Shown here: piece by piece, positions 12,900-26,800 of the stretch | How the letters are laid out: every line of letters starts with the position of its first letter | How positions within the stretch are numbered: the stretch's first letter is position 1 | From: Sipunculus nudus | Lineage: Eukaryota; Annelida; Sipuncula; Golfingiida; Sipunculidae | Assembly: GCA_026874595.1 (NCBI GenBank) | Contig: CM049322.1 | Span: forward strand, 29,635,340 to 29,699,339 | Direction of reading: 5' to 3' | DNA: 64,000 bases | The notes under the pieces: generated by a model | What the model was told of the DNA's origin: nothing | Database searches by the model: none | Seen by the model: only the letters and a program-made list of their open reading frames with translations | Translations under genes and position numbers: made by a program

Positions 12900-14340
12900 G
12901 CATTCACTACATGACGTCACAAAGGGAGGGCCTTCCTGTGTTTACAGCACATGGCTAAAGCAAAGTTGTCATGAAGAAGGAAAAGGCTGTGTTCAGTGAT
13001 GTTGATGTGTAGAGATTGGTAGAATATATAAAAAGGCACACATATGTTTATACAATGCGCGTCTCCTTATCACAATAGTGATTTATCAGTGGAATGGAAA
13101 TGCGGGGCAATAGACGGAAATTAACCTTAAATAAATCTGGCGACTTCTTCTTTGTTTTCAGATAACTATAGATTCGAGCAATTTAATTCAAGTATAATTA
13201 CTTTTGTCAATTATACAAAGTCCGCGAAATGAAGCCAACTTTTATATAATGCTATTACACAGAAGAGACTAGAAATCGCCCGTCGCGTCGACAATTTGGA
13301 AATAAATCCTGCGAATTTGTTCGCGAGTCACGTTTTCTTTTAACTGCTCTTATGGATGAAAACGTAACTTTACTAAACATCTGTCTACGGGTTTTGTATG
13401 AGTAAATGTAACTGAAGAGTTTTTTTAAGATAATCATCTCGGTATAATTACATGAGAAAACAGAAACAGATTAATAAAAAAAAGCGCGCTCGAGCGTTAT
13501 CTGTCATCCATATCATATACCAGAGCATGCAGCCCAAGCCAACAGGACCACTGACAGCGTGTATGTTAACTCCCTGAACAGCACGGAGCACATGCTGTTA
13601 GCCAGTTGACACAGGAATACCGCGAGGGATCGGCATTTTAGACCTACAGTAAGTGGCTGTTATTCAAATTATAATTTTAAAAAATTCAGAAGAGAAGAGA
13701 AGTTTAACATTTAACATCAGGTATTTGAATGGGCAGTTTAAACCGAACTACCAATTACGCAATACACAGAATGAATACACGTGTGCTGAAAACACATCCA
13801 TGCAGAGCACGTGTGCTGATATGTCTTAACCCAGGAAACTGAGTTTTAATTATATAACAAAATCAAACGCAAGTCTATAGCTATCTATAAAAAACCAAGT
13901 CTGGATCACAATACACCAGGCAGCACCAGGAGAGCGAATACCTCAGCATAGGTCAAATTAATACTCAGTAAGATTGTTGGTGAAGACCCAACTCTCTACA
14001 ACACTTTACTGTCAGACTACATGCCTGTGGGATGCATTTGCATGTGGGATTCATGTATAGGATGCTTTGACGTGCCCACTGAGAGGTATAATACGACGTA
14101 TCGTTAATATAAAAATACGAGTCACGTGTTTGGTCGTAACTGGTGTGTCCTGCCTGTTTACTCTTTATAGCACGGTCCGCTTTCCGCTAAGTCTTGTCGG
14201 GATGCATCTCAACAGGTGCAGACAGGCTGAAATTTTAATTTTTTTATACATCTTGTGCGCATTTAAATTACTGTACAGATGAAATATCATAATACATAAT
14301 TGACCAAACAATCAATCTTGTTCCATTTAATTCTTAACTG
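12900..14340. other. Intergenic sequence, no gene seen
   Basis: Nothing recognisable. No exon with convincing borders and coding content was found. Confidence 0.4.
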
Positions 14341-14345
14341 AAACG

Positions 14346-14350
<5 letters not shown>

Positions 14351-14398
<48 letters not shown>

Positions 14399-14472
14399 TT
14401 TTATATATAATCATATATATATATATTTATATATATATATATATAAATATATATATATAATCATATATAATC

Positions 14473-14504
<32 letters not shown>
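14351..14504. repeat. Compound TA/GA microsatellite
   Basis: Long (TA)n with TTTA/ATCA interruptions to about 14,472, then (GA)n at 14,473-14,504. Confidence 0.9.
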
Positions 14505-14505
<1 letters not shown>

Positions 14506-14748
14506 CCTGTTAATGTATTCGGTTCACTCAAGAGGGGTCCTAACAGAAATTTGGTCTTTCTGACTGGTTAACATTTGTAATCCATCTTTCAAATTCTCCA
14601 AATGTCAGACAAAGTGTGCATCAAAAATCTTAAAGATTCCGATGAGAACCACAGTTTGTATTATTTTGCACTTAACAATTCCCGGGCGTGAAAGCTGACC
14701 CAAACACAGTCATGCATGGTAACACATTTAATGCGCATGCGCATACAA

Positions 14749-16575
14749 CTGTGTTATGTTTCATTTTTGACCCATTAATAAAATAAGTAAAGGGGTAACC
14801 CTAGACTTCCTGAGTGACCTATTATTCCGGGAAAGCCTACGCTGTACCCCAATTTGAGAGAAAGAGGATATTAACGTATCGGTATCTTTCTAAGAATTGG
14901 ATTAATGGATAAGACCCGCTTAAGTCACGATCCACAGACGTCAATTATCAGTTGTACCCTAAACACACTACTCAATTATCAGTTGTACCCTAAACACACT
15001 ACTCATCTCATACAAGTTTAATTAAATGTTATTCTCTCTTCTTGTCTGTCTTTCTGAGGACCCACAATTTTTTAATAGAGATGTCACAAAACAGAATATA
15101 TAGAGATAAAGGAATATTTTGATGGCATTACTATTTAATTACTCTGATATGTATCCGTATATGGTTATGGTCTGGTCTGGATGAATTCAGGGTTTATAAA
15201 ACTGAGCATTTGGTGTGTCCTAGTAAAAGTAACCAATAACAATAACCAGGATCCTGAACCACCCCAAAGAAAGTGAACACACACACACGCCCGTTCTGTG
15301 TACATTGTTAATATTTTAGCTCTTGTATTTATATATGTATGATAGACCTCGGCGAATGTAATGAAATGTAATGCTATTGTCATTTAATCCTTTAAGTAAA
15401 GCCCGTGTTCTATACTGGACACGGCCTTATGGTGATTTACAGTCCGAACCGGCGTGTGATCAGCTAGAGAAGACCATTGAACATAATCATGTCCATAGCA
15501 TAAATTATTAACATAACTGAGCTATAACAATGTCATATATTTCCAATAAATATATGTTTTTTTATTATAAAATACAATATGTAGATACAGAAACCGTGTA
15601 TTAATAGTACGTGAACATTCACTACCCATTTGACATGCATTATAATTCATTTATATATACATATATATATACATATATATACATATATATACATATATAT
15701 ATATAATTATATATATATATATATATATATATTACCAAGTGCATGAGGATAATGGGAGAAAAGTCTCCAATCACCTCACAATGACAAAAATGGATGCCGC
15801 CTACACTGAACAACACTTCTGTACGCAGCAATCATTTATTTTTGTTATCATATTAAAACATTGGTTGGTCTAACGATCTCTGTAAGATGCCTGTCAAAAA
15901 AAATTCTGTTGTTGCTGCTTCATAAAAAAATGAAACAATCCCCCGAACCATTAATCATGCATTGGGGATATATATCACTTTGCATCACAAAAATAGCGAG
16001 TTATTAAAACAGTGGCGTAATGACAGTTCTAATTTCCGGGTTAGGCTACTGATGTATATTTACTTGTTTATCAGCCCTGTTGGTTGTTATATTGCAAACA
16101 TGATAATTCTAAAGTCTGATAGGTTACATACGGATAGGAAAAATAAATATCCCATTAACAAATAAAATATAACGACGGTTTAAAAAAAGTAATTATTTTT
16201 AACCAGCCGGAAACCGAAAGTGAAAATGAATACAATGTGGTGTCATAGTCTGAGCAAGGAAGTCGCATTTCAGCATACAGAGCGAAAAAAAAACATGCAA
16301 CACACGCTCTCGCTCAAGGGGAGTGGAAAAACTAGTTTAATCAAACCAACGAGTGTCGTACAGATGCATAATGCGTAAGAACGCCCTCGTGGTCTGATCA
16401 CATGTTTTTTGTTTTTGTGGCCATCCTAATGGTCGAACCCAGAGAATCCTGATATACGAAACATGCAGCGGTTACAAGAAAGGAGATCTGGGACGACTGC
16501 AGTGTATGCAGTGGCGGATCCAGGATTTAGGAAAAGGGTCCGCCCCAGGAGGACAAGTCCCAAGAAGGGAGGTCC
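14749..16575 (+). repeat. Left arm of a large imperfect inverted repeat
   Basis: This arm matches the reverse complement of about 18,515-20,101. Landmark matches: TTTTGACCCATTAATAAAAT (14,764) with its complement near 20,070; TGGATGCCGCCTACACTGAA (15,791) with its complement near 19,110; GATCCAGGATTTAGG (16,517) with its complement near 18,560. The arms differ by many substitutions and indels, so the duplication is old. A 33-bp tandem duplication (CAATTATCAGTTGTACCC...) at 14,941-15,004 is present only in this arm. The short frames inside are not genes. Boundaries are estimated by eye. Confidence 0.8.
15651..15733. repeat. TA microsatellite
   Basis: (TA)n with ACATATATAC interruptions, inside the left inverted-repeat arm. 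The matching site in the other arm (near 19,185) has only a short TA run, so expansion came after the duplication. Confidence 0.85.
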
Positions 16576-16674
16576 ATCCCACAAAAATTTTTCTGAAATC
16601 CCTTTAAAGAGAATGCAGCTGATGCGGGCCTCCTGCCCCCCCCCCCCCCCCGGCCCCTCCCGGACCCGCTTCTG
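16509..16674. mobile_element. Short hAT-like MITE (CAGTGGCGGATCCAGG ends)
   Basis: Starts with CAGTGGCGGATCCAGG and ends with the inverse of CAGAAGCGGGTCCGGG (12 of 16 matching), giving short TIRs. GTATG lies on both flanks (before 16,509 and after 16,674), a possible trace of an 8-bp target duplication. A 16-C tract sits at 16,636-16,651. Translations of such elements give the 'ADPGF' peptide (16,514 onward) that I recall from many invertebrate gene predictions; it is not a real protein. Confidence 0.5.
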
Positions 16675-16689
16675 GTATGGCCGCGATAA

Positions 16690-18514
16690 AAAAAATGAAA
16701 AAAAGGGGGGGGGGGGGGGGTTCGAGGGGTTGAGCCCCGCGCCCCAGTTCCGCTTGTAATATAATCGTGTACTGTGTGAGGAGCGTACGCACAGAATACA
16801 TGATTAGTTTTGTTACCCTTTGATTACAACCTTAGGGCCAGTACATGCGTTGTATTATCATGTTCATTTCATATGCAGATTTCTCTGTACTGATGAGGCT
16901 TTTAATTTTAAATGACATTTGCCAATCTCTGCACATATTATTTTATGCTGCTTAACTTTAGATTGCATTTCGCAGATTCTGCCGATGCGGTGCTTTGGTA
17001 AATACTATTTGGTATAATACGTATTGGAGTTAACATTCATATTAAGAGTCACCGATGAAACTTGAGTAAACATGAGAAAGATAAAACATGTCTATATTAG
17101 ACCTCATTTTGGTTTAATAAAATGAACCATTTTTCTAAGTAAAGAAATAAGCGAAAGTTACATGCTTAACATTATGGCTAAACAAGGATGTGGTCTCGGC
17201 GCCCACTCATTTCCCCGCCTGTTACCAGGGTCCGCCTACATTTCTAAAAAACATATTTTTCTTTAATTTACTTTCCTCATTGTTTAAGTTTCCCTGATTG
17301 AAAAGGAGCTTAGAAACTGGCCTGACTCTGGCAATCGTTGGCCTGACCCAGCCATATTAAAGGGCTAGGTTTCATAGACTGGTACCGACTCTCATTATAC
17401 GTAGTAGCTTAAGTACGCATATAATAAGCGGCAGCATTTTTATATTTCCACATTTTGAATATCCGGGTATCTAAAACATCATAAAATTGCCCATGCTTCA
17501 AATATGATGCTTAAATATTGCCCAATTGTAAATATAATGTAACCACATGCCAGTTTTGGGAATTCATTTCCGATGACTATAGCCCTGGAAGAATTTTCGA
17601 TATGCACGTGTTCAATCGTATACGGGATGTGGTTGCCAGATGTATAATAGGAAAGAAACAGTAGTACGAATCCCAACCACTGTATCCCTCTGTATCTGGA
17701 CTGAATCTCTGTTTGGTCGGATTAGCTGACTGGAGCTCAGCTAATTGACTGCAGAATAACTAACTCATAACCCAGTAACTTAAATGTAATTATCTACTTA
17801 AAATATCCTGGAATCCCGAAGCATCAGATTTGTCAACAACCAGCAAAGGTGAAATATTGATAATCAGCAGCCATCTAGCGCTAAAATGAATAATTAAACC
17901 TAAAAATATCTTAAGAACAGCCTCTGATATAATAAGGAGGAAAAACCATAAGTTCCTGATCCAAATATACCTAACAATACATCTAAGATTACGTCAAGGG
18001 CATATTTTGCCATTTATAGTGGGATTACATCATTATTATTATATACACGTCGGATCATAGAACATTGAATTTCGTAAGTAATAATTGTTGACTGTATTTT
18101 ATTAGAACATGAATATACAAAAAAAACGCTAAACAAGAATTTCCAAAAGAAAGCAGCGCAAACTGTTGTCTATATATAACGGAGCAAAGCGGTTTAGAAA
18201 CGGAATTTTATTACAAAATAAATGGTTTAAAAGTAAATATAAATAAACCGCTCGATTAAAGTTTAAAGACAAGTATAACTGCTACGGCAGAAACTATAGG
18301 TCTCGGTAAATCTAAAGTGCCTTTGGGTGCCAAGGAAAAGAAAAAAAAAGTACACGGCTTTACACTAGACTTCTATTAAACTTGTCAACTCTTTTATTTC
18401 ATATCCTTGGAAGCGGCAGTCCAGCGGGAATACACGGTACCAGAGGCTCGGGGGCGTTCATACAGGGTTTATTCATGGAATATTTATTTTTCCATCCGTA
18501 TGTAACATATCGAC
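16690..18514. other. Spacer between inverted-repeat arms, no gene seen
   Basis: About 1.8 kb of AT-rich single-copy-looking sequence. A poly-G run lies at about 16,706-16,720. No transposase, reverse-transcriptase or exon-like sequence was recognised, which leaves the origin of the inverted repeat open. Confidence 0.4.
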
Positions 18515-20101
18515 CTTTTTTTAGGTTTTGTCAATAGTCCTCCAAAGTCGGATCCCTTTCCTAAATCCTGGATCCATCCCTGTATACACTGCAGCCGTCC
18601 TAGATCTCCTTTCTTGTAACCGCTGAATGTTTTGTATAGCAGGATTCTCTGGGTTGGACTATTAGGGTGGACACAGAACAAAACCATGTTATCAGACCAA
18701 TGACAGCGTTGTAACGCATTGTGCACCTGTACGACACTCGTTGGTCCTAGTTTTTTCACTCTCCTCGAGCGAGAGCGTGTGTCGCATTTTTTTTTTCGCA
18801 TTGTGTGCTGAAATGCGACTTCCTATAAGACCCAACAGGGCTGACAAACAAACAAGCTACATCTGTATACCCTAGCCCGTAAATTAGAACTGTCATTACG
18901 CCACTGGTGTAATAATTCGTTATTTTTGTGGTGTAATCTGATATTTATCCCAAATGCATGATTAATGGTTCGCAGGATTGGTTCATTTTATGGAACTAGG
19001 AACAACACAACTTTTTTTTGACAGGGCTCTCACAGAGGTCGTGAGACCAACTAACGTTTAAATATGATAACAGAAACAAATGATTGCTGCGTACAGAAGT
19101 GTTGTTCAGTGTAGGCGGCATCCATTGTGGGTATGTGACGTGATTGGAGGATCTTCTCCACTCTTATCCTCATGCATTTGGTAATATATATACACAATAT
19201 ATTATAATGCAGGTCAATACGGTCGGGAATGTTCACGTACTATTCATACAATGTTTCTGTATCTACACATTGTATTTTATAATACAAAAAAAAACATATA
19301 TATTTATTAGAAAAATATGACATTGATACACCTTAGTTAAGTTAATGATTTATTATATGGACCTTATTACGTTCAATGGTCTTCACCAGCTGACCACGCG
19401 CCAGTTGGGACTGTCAATCGCCAAAATTCCGTGTCTAGTATAAAACACGGGCTTTACTTAAAGGATTAAATGGCATTAGCATTACATTTCATAGTCATAA
19501 AAAGGTCCGACAAGGTCTCACATACATACATAAAATACAAGTGTCTAAAACATTAATACCATACACATAATGGGTGTGTGTTTGTGTTCACGTTCTTTGG
19601 GTGGTACGGGGTCCTGGTTATTTTTATTGGTTACTTTTACTAGGACACACCATATGCTCATTTTGATAAACCCCGAATCCATCCAGACAGGACCGTAACC
19701 ATATACAATACATATCATAGTAATTATGTAGTAATATCATCAAAAGATACGTTTATCTCTACATATTGTATTCTGTGACGTCGTCTCAATTAAACTAATA
19801 TTGGTCCTCAGAAAGACAGACAAGAAGACAGAATAACATTTAATTTAACTTGTATGAGATAATCAGCGTGATTAGGGTACAACTGATGATTAATTTGACT
19901 GATTTTGACGTCAGGGGATCGTGACTTAAGCGGGTCTTATCCCCTTATCAAATTCTTAGAAAGATAAGGATAAGATAATATCCTCTATCTCTCAAATTGG
20001 GGTAGAGTGTAGGCTTTCCCGGAATACAAGGTCACTCAGGAAGTCTATGGTTACCACTTCACTTATTTTATTAATGGGTCAAATATGAAGCGTAACACAT
20101 C
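18515..20101 (-). repeat. Right arm of the large imperfect inverted repeat
   Basis: Reverse-complement partner of about 14,749-16,575. The outer end is near GAAGCGTAACACATC (20,089) and the inner end near 18,515. The 105-codon minus-strand frame at 18,484-18,801 corresponds to the MITE-containing inner end of the left arm and is a by-product. Confidence 0.8.
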
Positions 20102-20260
20102 GCGAATGGTGGCCTTGGGACACCGGGTGGCCTCAGAAAACCAGCCTGCTGTGCACACCCTTATCGTTCTGTTTCCTTCTAACAATATCGTAAATAGTTC
20201 CATGAAAGAACACCGAATTCAGACTATAATATTTTGTTTGTATACTTCCCTCACTTACGA

Positions 20261-20495
20261 ACACCACATGTATGATTCTGTATACCCTAATGGCCTAAGG
20301 ACACCACATGTATAATGCTGTATATCCTGATGGCCTAAGGACAGAACAAGAATTGTTGCCGTATACCCTATTGCCCCATGGACACCACATGTATGATGCT
20401 GTGTATACTGGTGACCTAAGAACATCACATGAATACACCGATGGCCTGAGGACAACACTTGTATAATTATATATGCTGTGTATCATGGTGCCCTG
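20261..20495 (+). repeat. 40-bp minisatellite, about six copies
   Basis: ACACCACATGTATGATGCTG-like copies begin at 20,261, 20,301, 20,341 (diverged), 20,382, 20,422 and 20,452, with the linking segment TATACCCTGATGGCCTAAGG. The minus-strand frames over it are repeat translations. Confidence 0.8.
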
Positions 20496-20810
20496 TTGGC
20501 GGAAGGAAACAGATTGAGAAGGGTGAACAGCGGGCTGGTGGCTTCAGGCCGCCCGGTGTCCCAAGGCCACCCTTCGCGATAGTAATCTGCCACCTACGTT
20601 TGGGTCAGCTATCAACACCCCCCCCCCCCCAAAAAAAAAACCTTGGAAGATAAATTGACGCCACTGAGTAGGCGATACTAGCAGCGAGACACGGAGAAAC
20701 ATGCACTGTTTTTAGTCTTAGATACCTCATGTGTACACGTGAAATAATTGTACTCTTATTTTATCATTCCTGACTATATTTTAATATATCTTGGTCTGTT
20801 TTAATTGTAG

Positions 20811-20895
20811 ATGCGCCGTTGTAGCTCCGTCAGCGTTTTCATGGTAGCGGGTGCCACCTTTGCCAGTCTTGTACACAGCGCTTCACTTCCATACG
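20811..20895 (+). CDS. Gene A exon 1: signal peptide
   Basis: Begins ATG immediately after a TTTTAATTGTAG acceptor. Encodes MRRCSSVSVFMVAGATFASL followed by VHSASLPY: a basic start, a hydrophobic core and small residues, as in a cleavable signal peptide. The donor is GTAAGT at 20,896 and the exon ends in phase 1. Confidence 0.75.
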
Positions 20896-23800
20896 GTAAG
20901 TGAAAACAGATTTTACATAACAATGAAGGATAAAGTATAGAAGATCACCTACATTCACCTGAAGGCGATGAAGATTTTTATCATAAGTATAACATGTTAC
21001 GGAACCTAATATCAACAGATCACGTAGTCGTGACGAGCATAAATTTTGTTATGGAGATAAAGAAAAAATCAGATTCTGTAACACTAGGCAGTGTGAAATG
21101 CCTAGGGAAATGAATAAAGAAGTCAGTGTTTTTTTGTTAATAAATAATTATAATTTATTCTTAAAACAACCCTAACATTACAATACACTAAATCAATACA
21201 ATTACACAGTATAACAACAGTATAACAGTAAATCAATACAATCACACAGTATAATAAACAAAGTGTACAGTACCTGGATACCACCACTGTCACAGCGACA
21301 ACAAGTCTTTTAAAATGTATATTCCGGATGAACAGTTCACATAAATCTTTTCAGAGAATACTAGTCCAATGTAATCACAAAATCAATCTGCTGTAATCCA
21401 AAAGTGAAGTTCTTGTAATAATCCCGAAAGAAAACTGGAGATAGGCCGCACTAAATCTGCATAGAGTTGGTAGAATCTCTGATATTACTGTTATTATCGA
21501 TATGTTCCAAAACTGACTCACATTCTTCCGTGTTCGCTGGAAGATTTCTCTCTCCTCCTCCTCGGCTCTAAAGCACAGCCTCTATTTATATCTTTTCTTC
21601 CGAAAATTCAAGAAACCTCTATTTCACGAACAATCGAAAGAACAATGCACGTGCACATGAACACTTGAACATTCCAGACAAGCACGACAGCGATCGCTGT
21701 ATTTACACTCCGCGAGAGTTTAACCAGTACGAATTAAACAAAATCCTAGATTTGTTTAGATTACAAAATCCTAGATAAAACACGTATTCCGTCATTTATA
21801 TCATATATAACCTAGTTAAATGCACCTGCCTGCCTTTTACAGGCTTATTATATTTCAGACCCCAGCTATATGATACACCTCTTTATTACAGATACCTCTT
21901 AACTGCAGACAAATCTGTATGTCAGACACGTCTGCATTACAAACACCTCTCCACTATAGACAATTCTTTATCTTAGACACGTATGAATTACATATACCTC
22001 TTTATTACAGACAGCTCTTTATATCAGGGACGTCTCAATTACAAATCTCCCTCTTTTACAGACAGCTCTTAATATCAGACACCTCTGATGAACAGATACC
22101 TCTTTAGTACATACAATTCTTCATATCAGACGCTTCTCCATTACAGACACCTCCCTTTACATACAGCTCTTTATCCCAGACACGTCTGAATTACAGAAAC
22201 CTCTCTATAACACACCTCTCTACTCGCACGTGTTGTACTCATCATGATGGACCTCTGGGTCGATAAACATTTCCTTTGCCTGAAAAAAGATGAGGAGGAG
22301 AAAAGATAAACTTGGGTCCAATTTATCAACCAAAGAATAAGACAGAATGGAACGTTTTAGATTTTTTTTTTCATACACTTTATGAAAATCAAAAGTGATT
22401 TCGATTATGTATCTAAAGAACCGTTCTCGTGATTACATTTAGCCGATATTTTAGATTTTCGAGGCATCTATTTGTTTTTAACCTACAGTTCATGATAACG
22501 GCATGGTAGTTGTGACGTCATTTTATTGGAATCACTCCAAGACCGATTCGAAAAATAGTCGGAGAGTCGTACCTCATTAACATTGTTGTGCCGTGCGCAT
22601 GGTACACTCAACAGAAGTTTCCTATGACCGATTTTTTCCCGCATTAACTTTGCCGCATTGTCTTTGTTGGAAAAAATGATGAATGTGTACATTACAATCA
22701 CCTCTTCATCAAAGACCCCTCTTTATTCCGGAACCTTTTATTATGGACCACTCTCAGATACAGGTGTAACGTGGGCGCACCAGCTGGTGTCGCCACCTTA
22801 CGGACATAAGAGCCGTCTATGCTCGTTCTGTTTTGTTTTCATGGCTTTTTCAGTCTGAGAAACATGCCACACAAGAATGACTGAACTTGAGTTCTTACAT
22901 TATCTTTTGAACAGGCGGACCAAAACGTTGTTATCTACAACATATGCACCACTGAGGTCCCACCAAAGTGTAGCACAAAGATACGTACCTAACCGGACGC
23001 TAAAGCTTTTAGAGACCGGGTTTAAGTGCGCATGCAACCGATTGACGGTAAGCAAAGGACTGGCGTGAAGCCACAAGGAAGTTACATATCAGATCAGACA
23101 AGGTTGCCACAGAGGACTGAAAAACGTGTCGTTGACACAGAAGGTTCCTTCGTACCACACAGTCCCCAGAGACTCGCATGGCTTAACCCCAAGACCGCCA
23201 TCCATGTTTCATAAAAATGTATTATCTCCACAAGGGAATGCTGACGCAAATGCTACCATGATGAACCCGCGAGTCCACCAGATGTCAGCTGTGATAATTC
23301 GCAAACTGCCAGTGCACCGTACAATATGTTAGAGTGGTTATAAGGGCAAAACGACTGGACCTATAAAACTATTTAGATATTGCATTCACTTATGTACCCC
23401 TCGTGCTGATGCTCTGAAGATTAAGTGCCATTATTTTTTAATTCTGGTTGTTTTGACTTTTTATACATTTTGCGCATTACGCTTTATATACTTACAGTGA
23501 AGAACTGTACAATTATAGCCCCATGGCAAGAACACTATTTATTTATTTATGAGAACACACCAAGAACTGTCATGACATTTATTTTCCTTAAGAGGGAAGG
23601 ATGTAACGTGGGTGCACCAGCCGGTGTCGCCACCTTAGGGACATTACAGACGAAAGCTTTTTACTATAATTTTTGTATAGTTTACTATAGCAATCAGTTA
23701 TGGCGATCTAGTAATGTTGGTTTATCAATGCTCGTCCTTTTTAATACTGGACCAAGTCGGCCTAAACTACCCTCACTCAACAACAGGCACGTGACGCAGG

Positions 23801-26800
23801 GATGATAGATTAAATAATAAAATCAGTGTGCGTTACCTTTCCCTAACGGTCAACGTTTCATTAGGATAATGGGTCTGTAATTTAGCGGTCCACCGTACGT
23901 TATTGTATTTAATCCGCCACGTGTTAAATTGCACTCAGTGAACCTATGTGGCTGGGTTGATCCCTTGTGACAACTGGAATAATCGCAAGAATGTATAGCA
24001 ATGGTAATCATGACATTAGAGTAGATATTTTTTGCTTTACCACAACCCACAGTTGCTTGAATTGCTCTCGATTTTATCGAGAAAGTGACGGAAATGTGCA
24101 CTAAATGAATATGTGGTCGTGCCTTACGTAGAACTTCGTACGGAGATGGCGGTTGGTGTCAAAACGCATTTTTCCTACGCTCTGTCGCTTTCTTCCCATA
24201 TTCCCTAAAACGAGGATTCAAGTGCCCGCGCTCAAACTGACCCTATTATGTTCGTAGTAGCAAAGCCTTTAGATTAAAGATACAAACTAATTTAATTAGT
24301 CCGAACATGGCTCAGAACATTACATGTCACAGGATACAAATGAGAATGGTAAAAAACATATCGCATGGTTTCGTCCCTGTATCGTTCTGATCCACAAAAG
24401 AGTTGTTGAACAAGATATTTAAGTATAAGTCCCCTCTCAGTCTGAAAATACGCAAGCAGTCTTAATCCAATTAGGACCTCTCCTTAACAACTGATAATGC
24501 TTAAACATGGTTAATTCAGTCTAAGATTGCAATGTATTTTGTTTTCCAAAGAATTTATCTCATCTCTTTATGGTAACCGCCGTCCGCCTCCGTGCTTCCA
24601 GAACATGGCCGAAAGCTACATATTTATTCTGTGGGAAACAAAATTGCGGTTAGAAATTCTAGTGGGAGATTAACTATACTGTGCTTAACAGAATAGGTTT
24701 AGTATAAAATATCACAAAGTACAATCATATCCCTTATTTTGATTACAGCCTGTGTGAAGGTAGTCGATGCATGTCATATTTGTTCTATTCTCCTATTTAT
24801 TTATTTATTTTTTTGCTAAAATTTCGGCGTAAACTTGCTGAACGAATGAGCTCGTGCATAGGGTTATCATTGAGTTTCATAGATAAATCCTCTGTGTGGA
24901 GAATGCTAGGTTAACTGAGGCCACAATTTGGCAACAAAACCATCACGGGTAGTACGACTGCCCATAAACTGAATTACAAAATTGAAATTACTGTATGGAA
25001 TGAGTTAATGAAAATAAAAGAAAGTGGAGGTAATTTTTATCTTGTCCTTACTATAATCTATGTACATCATTTTTTAGGTTGTCGAGCTGGAAGCATCAAG
25101 TTCTGTGGAGAGTCTGACACAGCCGGGCCACACTGTATTGAATGTCTCCGTGCTCTGTGGCGAAATGCTGGGTGCAGGCCACAAGGGAAGAGGGGGCCTG
25201 ACCAACACAAAGAGAATATCGGTTACTGGAGTAATAAAACAGTTCTTGAGGTCGAGAATAATATGAAGACTTACAAGTCCCTGGTACCCTATGCCCCAAT
25301 GTACAAGATGTACTGTTATGGCCCGGAGCCAACAGGTAAATATCATGTATCACGCGCGCGTTCGGTGTGTTAGTTTCTGGGCTAATTACCACGGGTTCAT
25401 CGAACCTTAGGTATTATGTTTGCAATTTTGCAAATAAGATGATTGGTCAGTTCTGGTTAATGACAGTGTTTCTGGATGTTATTTTGTGATCTACGTTATC
25501 ACAGAGGATAAATCCTTCATAAAAGCACACGTATTCAATACAGTCAACCAAAGGTAATTTTATTGATATGAAAAGCTCATGGTTTTTTTTCATATAACGT
25601 TTTTAATGTACATAATGTGGTTCTGTATGATCTTGTACAGTAATCTCATAGTGTATACATGTAATGATTGTATTTAATACTGAAAAGCGCAACTTAAGTC
25701 ATGCGTGTTGTTTATGTTTTATTGTGGCGCGTTACAAATCCAATGAGTTTTTTTTTTTTAATAGAGTTAATTCACTGTTTTTTTTTAATAGAGTTAATTC
25801 ACTGTCACCTGACACTAAAGAATTTATTACAGAAACGACGGACAAGGCCGCGTATGTCTCAACTGTAATTCCCTTGACATCTGACCCGTCCAACCCGCAA
25901 TCTTCAGAGTCATCCGCCGTCATGGATACAGTTCCAGTTTCTTATTGGTCCACGTCTGGGGCACCTGCCGCCAGGTTTACGTCTCAGAACTCTGATTGGT
26001 CAGTAGATGGGGGAACTTCACGTATGGATAAAAGTTCCGATTCGTCTGTGGCTGGTGAGAAGTCACGAGTCACCAAAGAGACAAACCATGAATCCGCGCG
26101 TACGTCTTGGAATTCTGAAAGAATAACAGATGAGAGTGCAACAACAATGGTCAAGTCCCAAAGCTTTGAAGCAGAGACGCAGGAAACTGACTCTGAACAT
26201 GCGCACTCAGATCAGCCTGATAGGCCTACTGTGACCTCACGAATCCCTGAAGCACAAGATACAAACAATTCTGTGACTTCGCAGGTGGTGCCACCTGATA
26301 AAGACGATGACTGGTCCTCTTTTGATCTAGACTTAGAAGACGAATATGACACAGGCGGTTCTTCGTGGGACGGCGACGATAGTTCACGGGAACGAACTTT
26401 ACCCGTGAACGGGACTGCAGAGATCGGCAGGTCAAGGGTCAAGTCTGATCCCGCAGCAACTCGTCCCTATTTGATCCTGGGCGCTGTATTGATCACGATG
26501 ACGCTAGCCGGAGGGGGCGGATATTTGTAAGTATAACTTCAATGTCCGTGGTGATATAAAATGTAATAACATCATTTGTGGTAATAACAAGTGAGCTGTT
26601 CTAGAAGTTATAATACATGTATACAATGCGCAATTTTTATCTTAACTTTATCTTAAACTTCAAGTAAATTTCCTATTTGCTTTGTTATTGTAGTGTATTT
26701 AAACAAGTGAAGAACATCGGCGCTCACGGTAAGTTTCTTATATTATGTTCAGGCTTATAATAAGACTAATTTAATTTTAACTGTTAAGGGCGATCTTATT

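Larger units (their letters stand above)
20896..25077 (+). other. Gene A intron 1 (4.2 kb), repeat-bearing
   Basis: Large intron with a GTAAGT donor and a TTTTTTAG acceptor. It contains a local duplication of AATCAATACAATxACACAGT (21,188 and 21,232), the 51-bp-unit minisatellite at 21,870-22,225, and two copies of a TGTAACGTGGGxGCACCAGC motif (22,765 and 23,602). The open frames at 22,483-23,805 are not gene-like. Confidence 0.6.

Noticed and set aside
16463-16759. 98-codon frame containing ADPGF and poly-Pro/Gly
   Set aside because: It spans a hAT-like MITE and homopolymer tracts, a known type of false prediction.
20255-20486. Cys/His/Trp-containing minus-strand frames
   Set aside because: They are translations of a 40-bp minisatellite.
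25074-25392. Two minus-strand frames of 90 and 98 codons
   Set aside because: Shadows of gene A exon 2, whose plus-strand frame joins its neighbours in phase and has the cysteine pattern.
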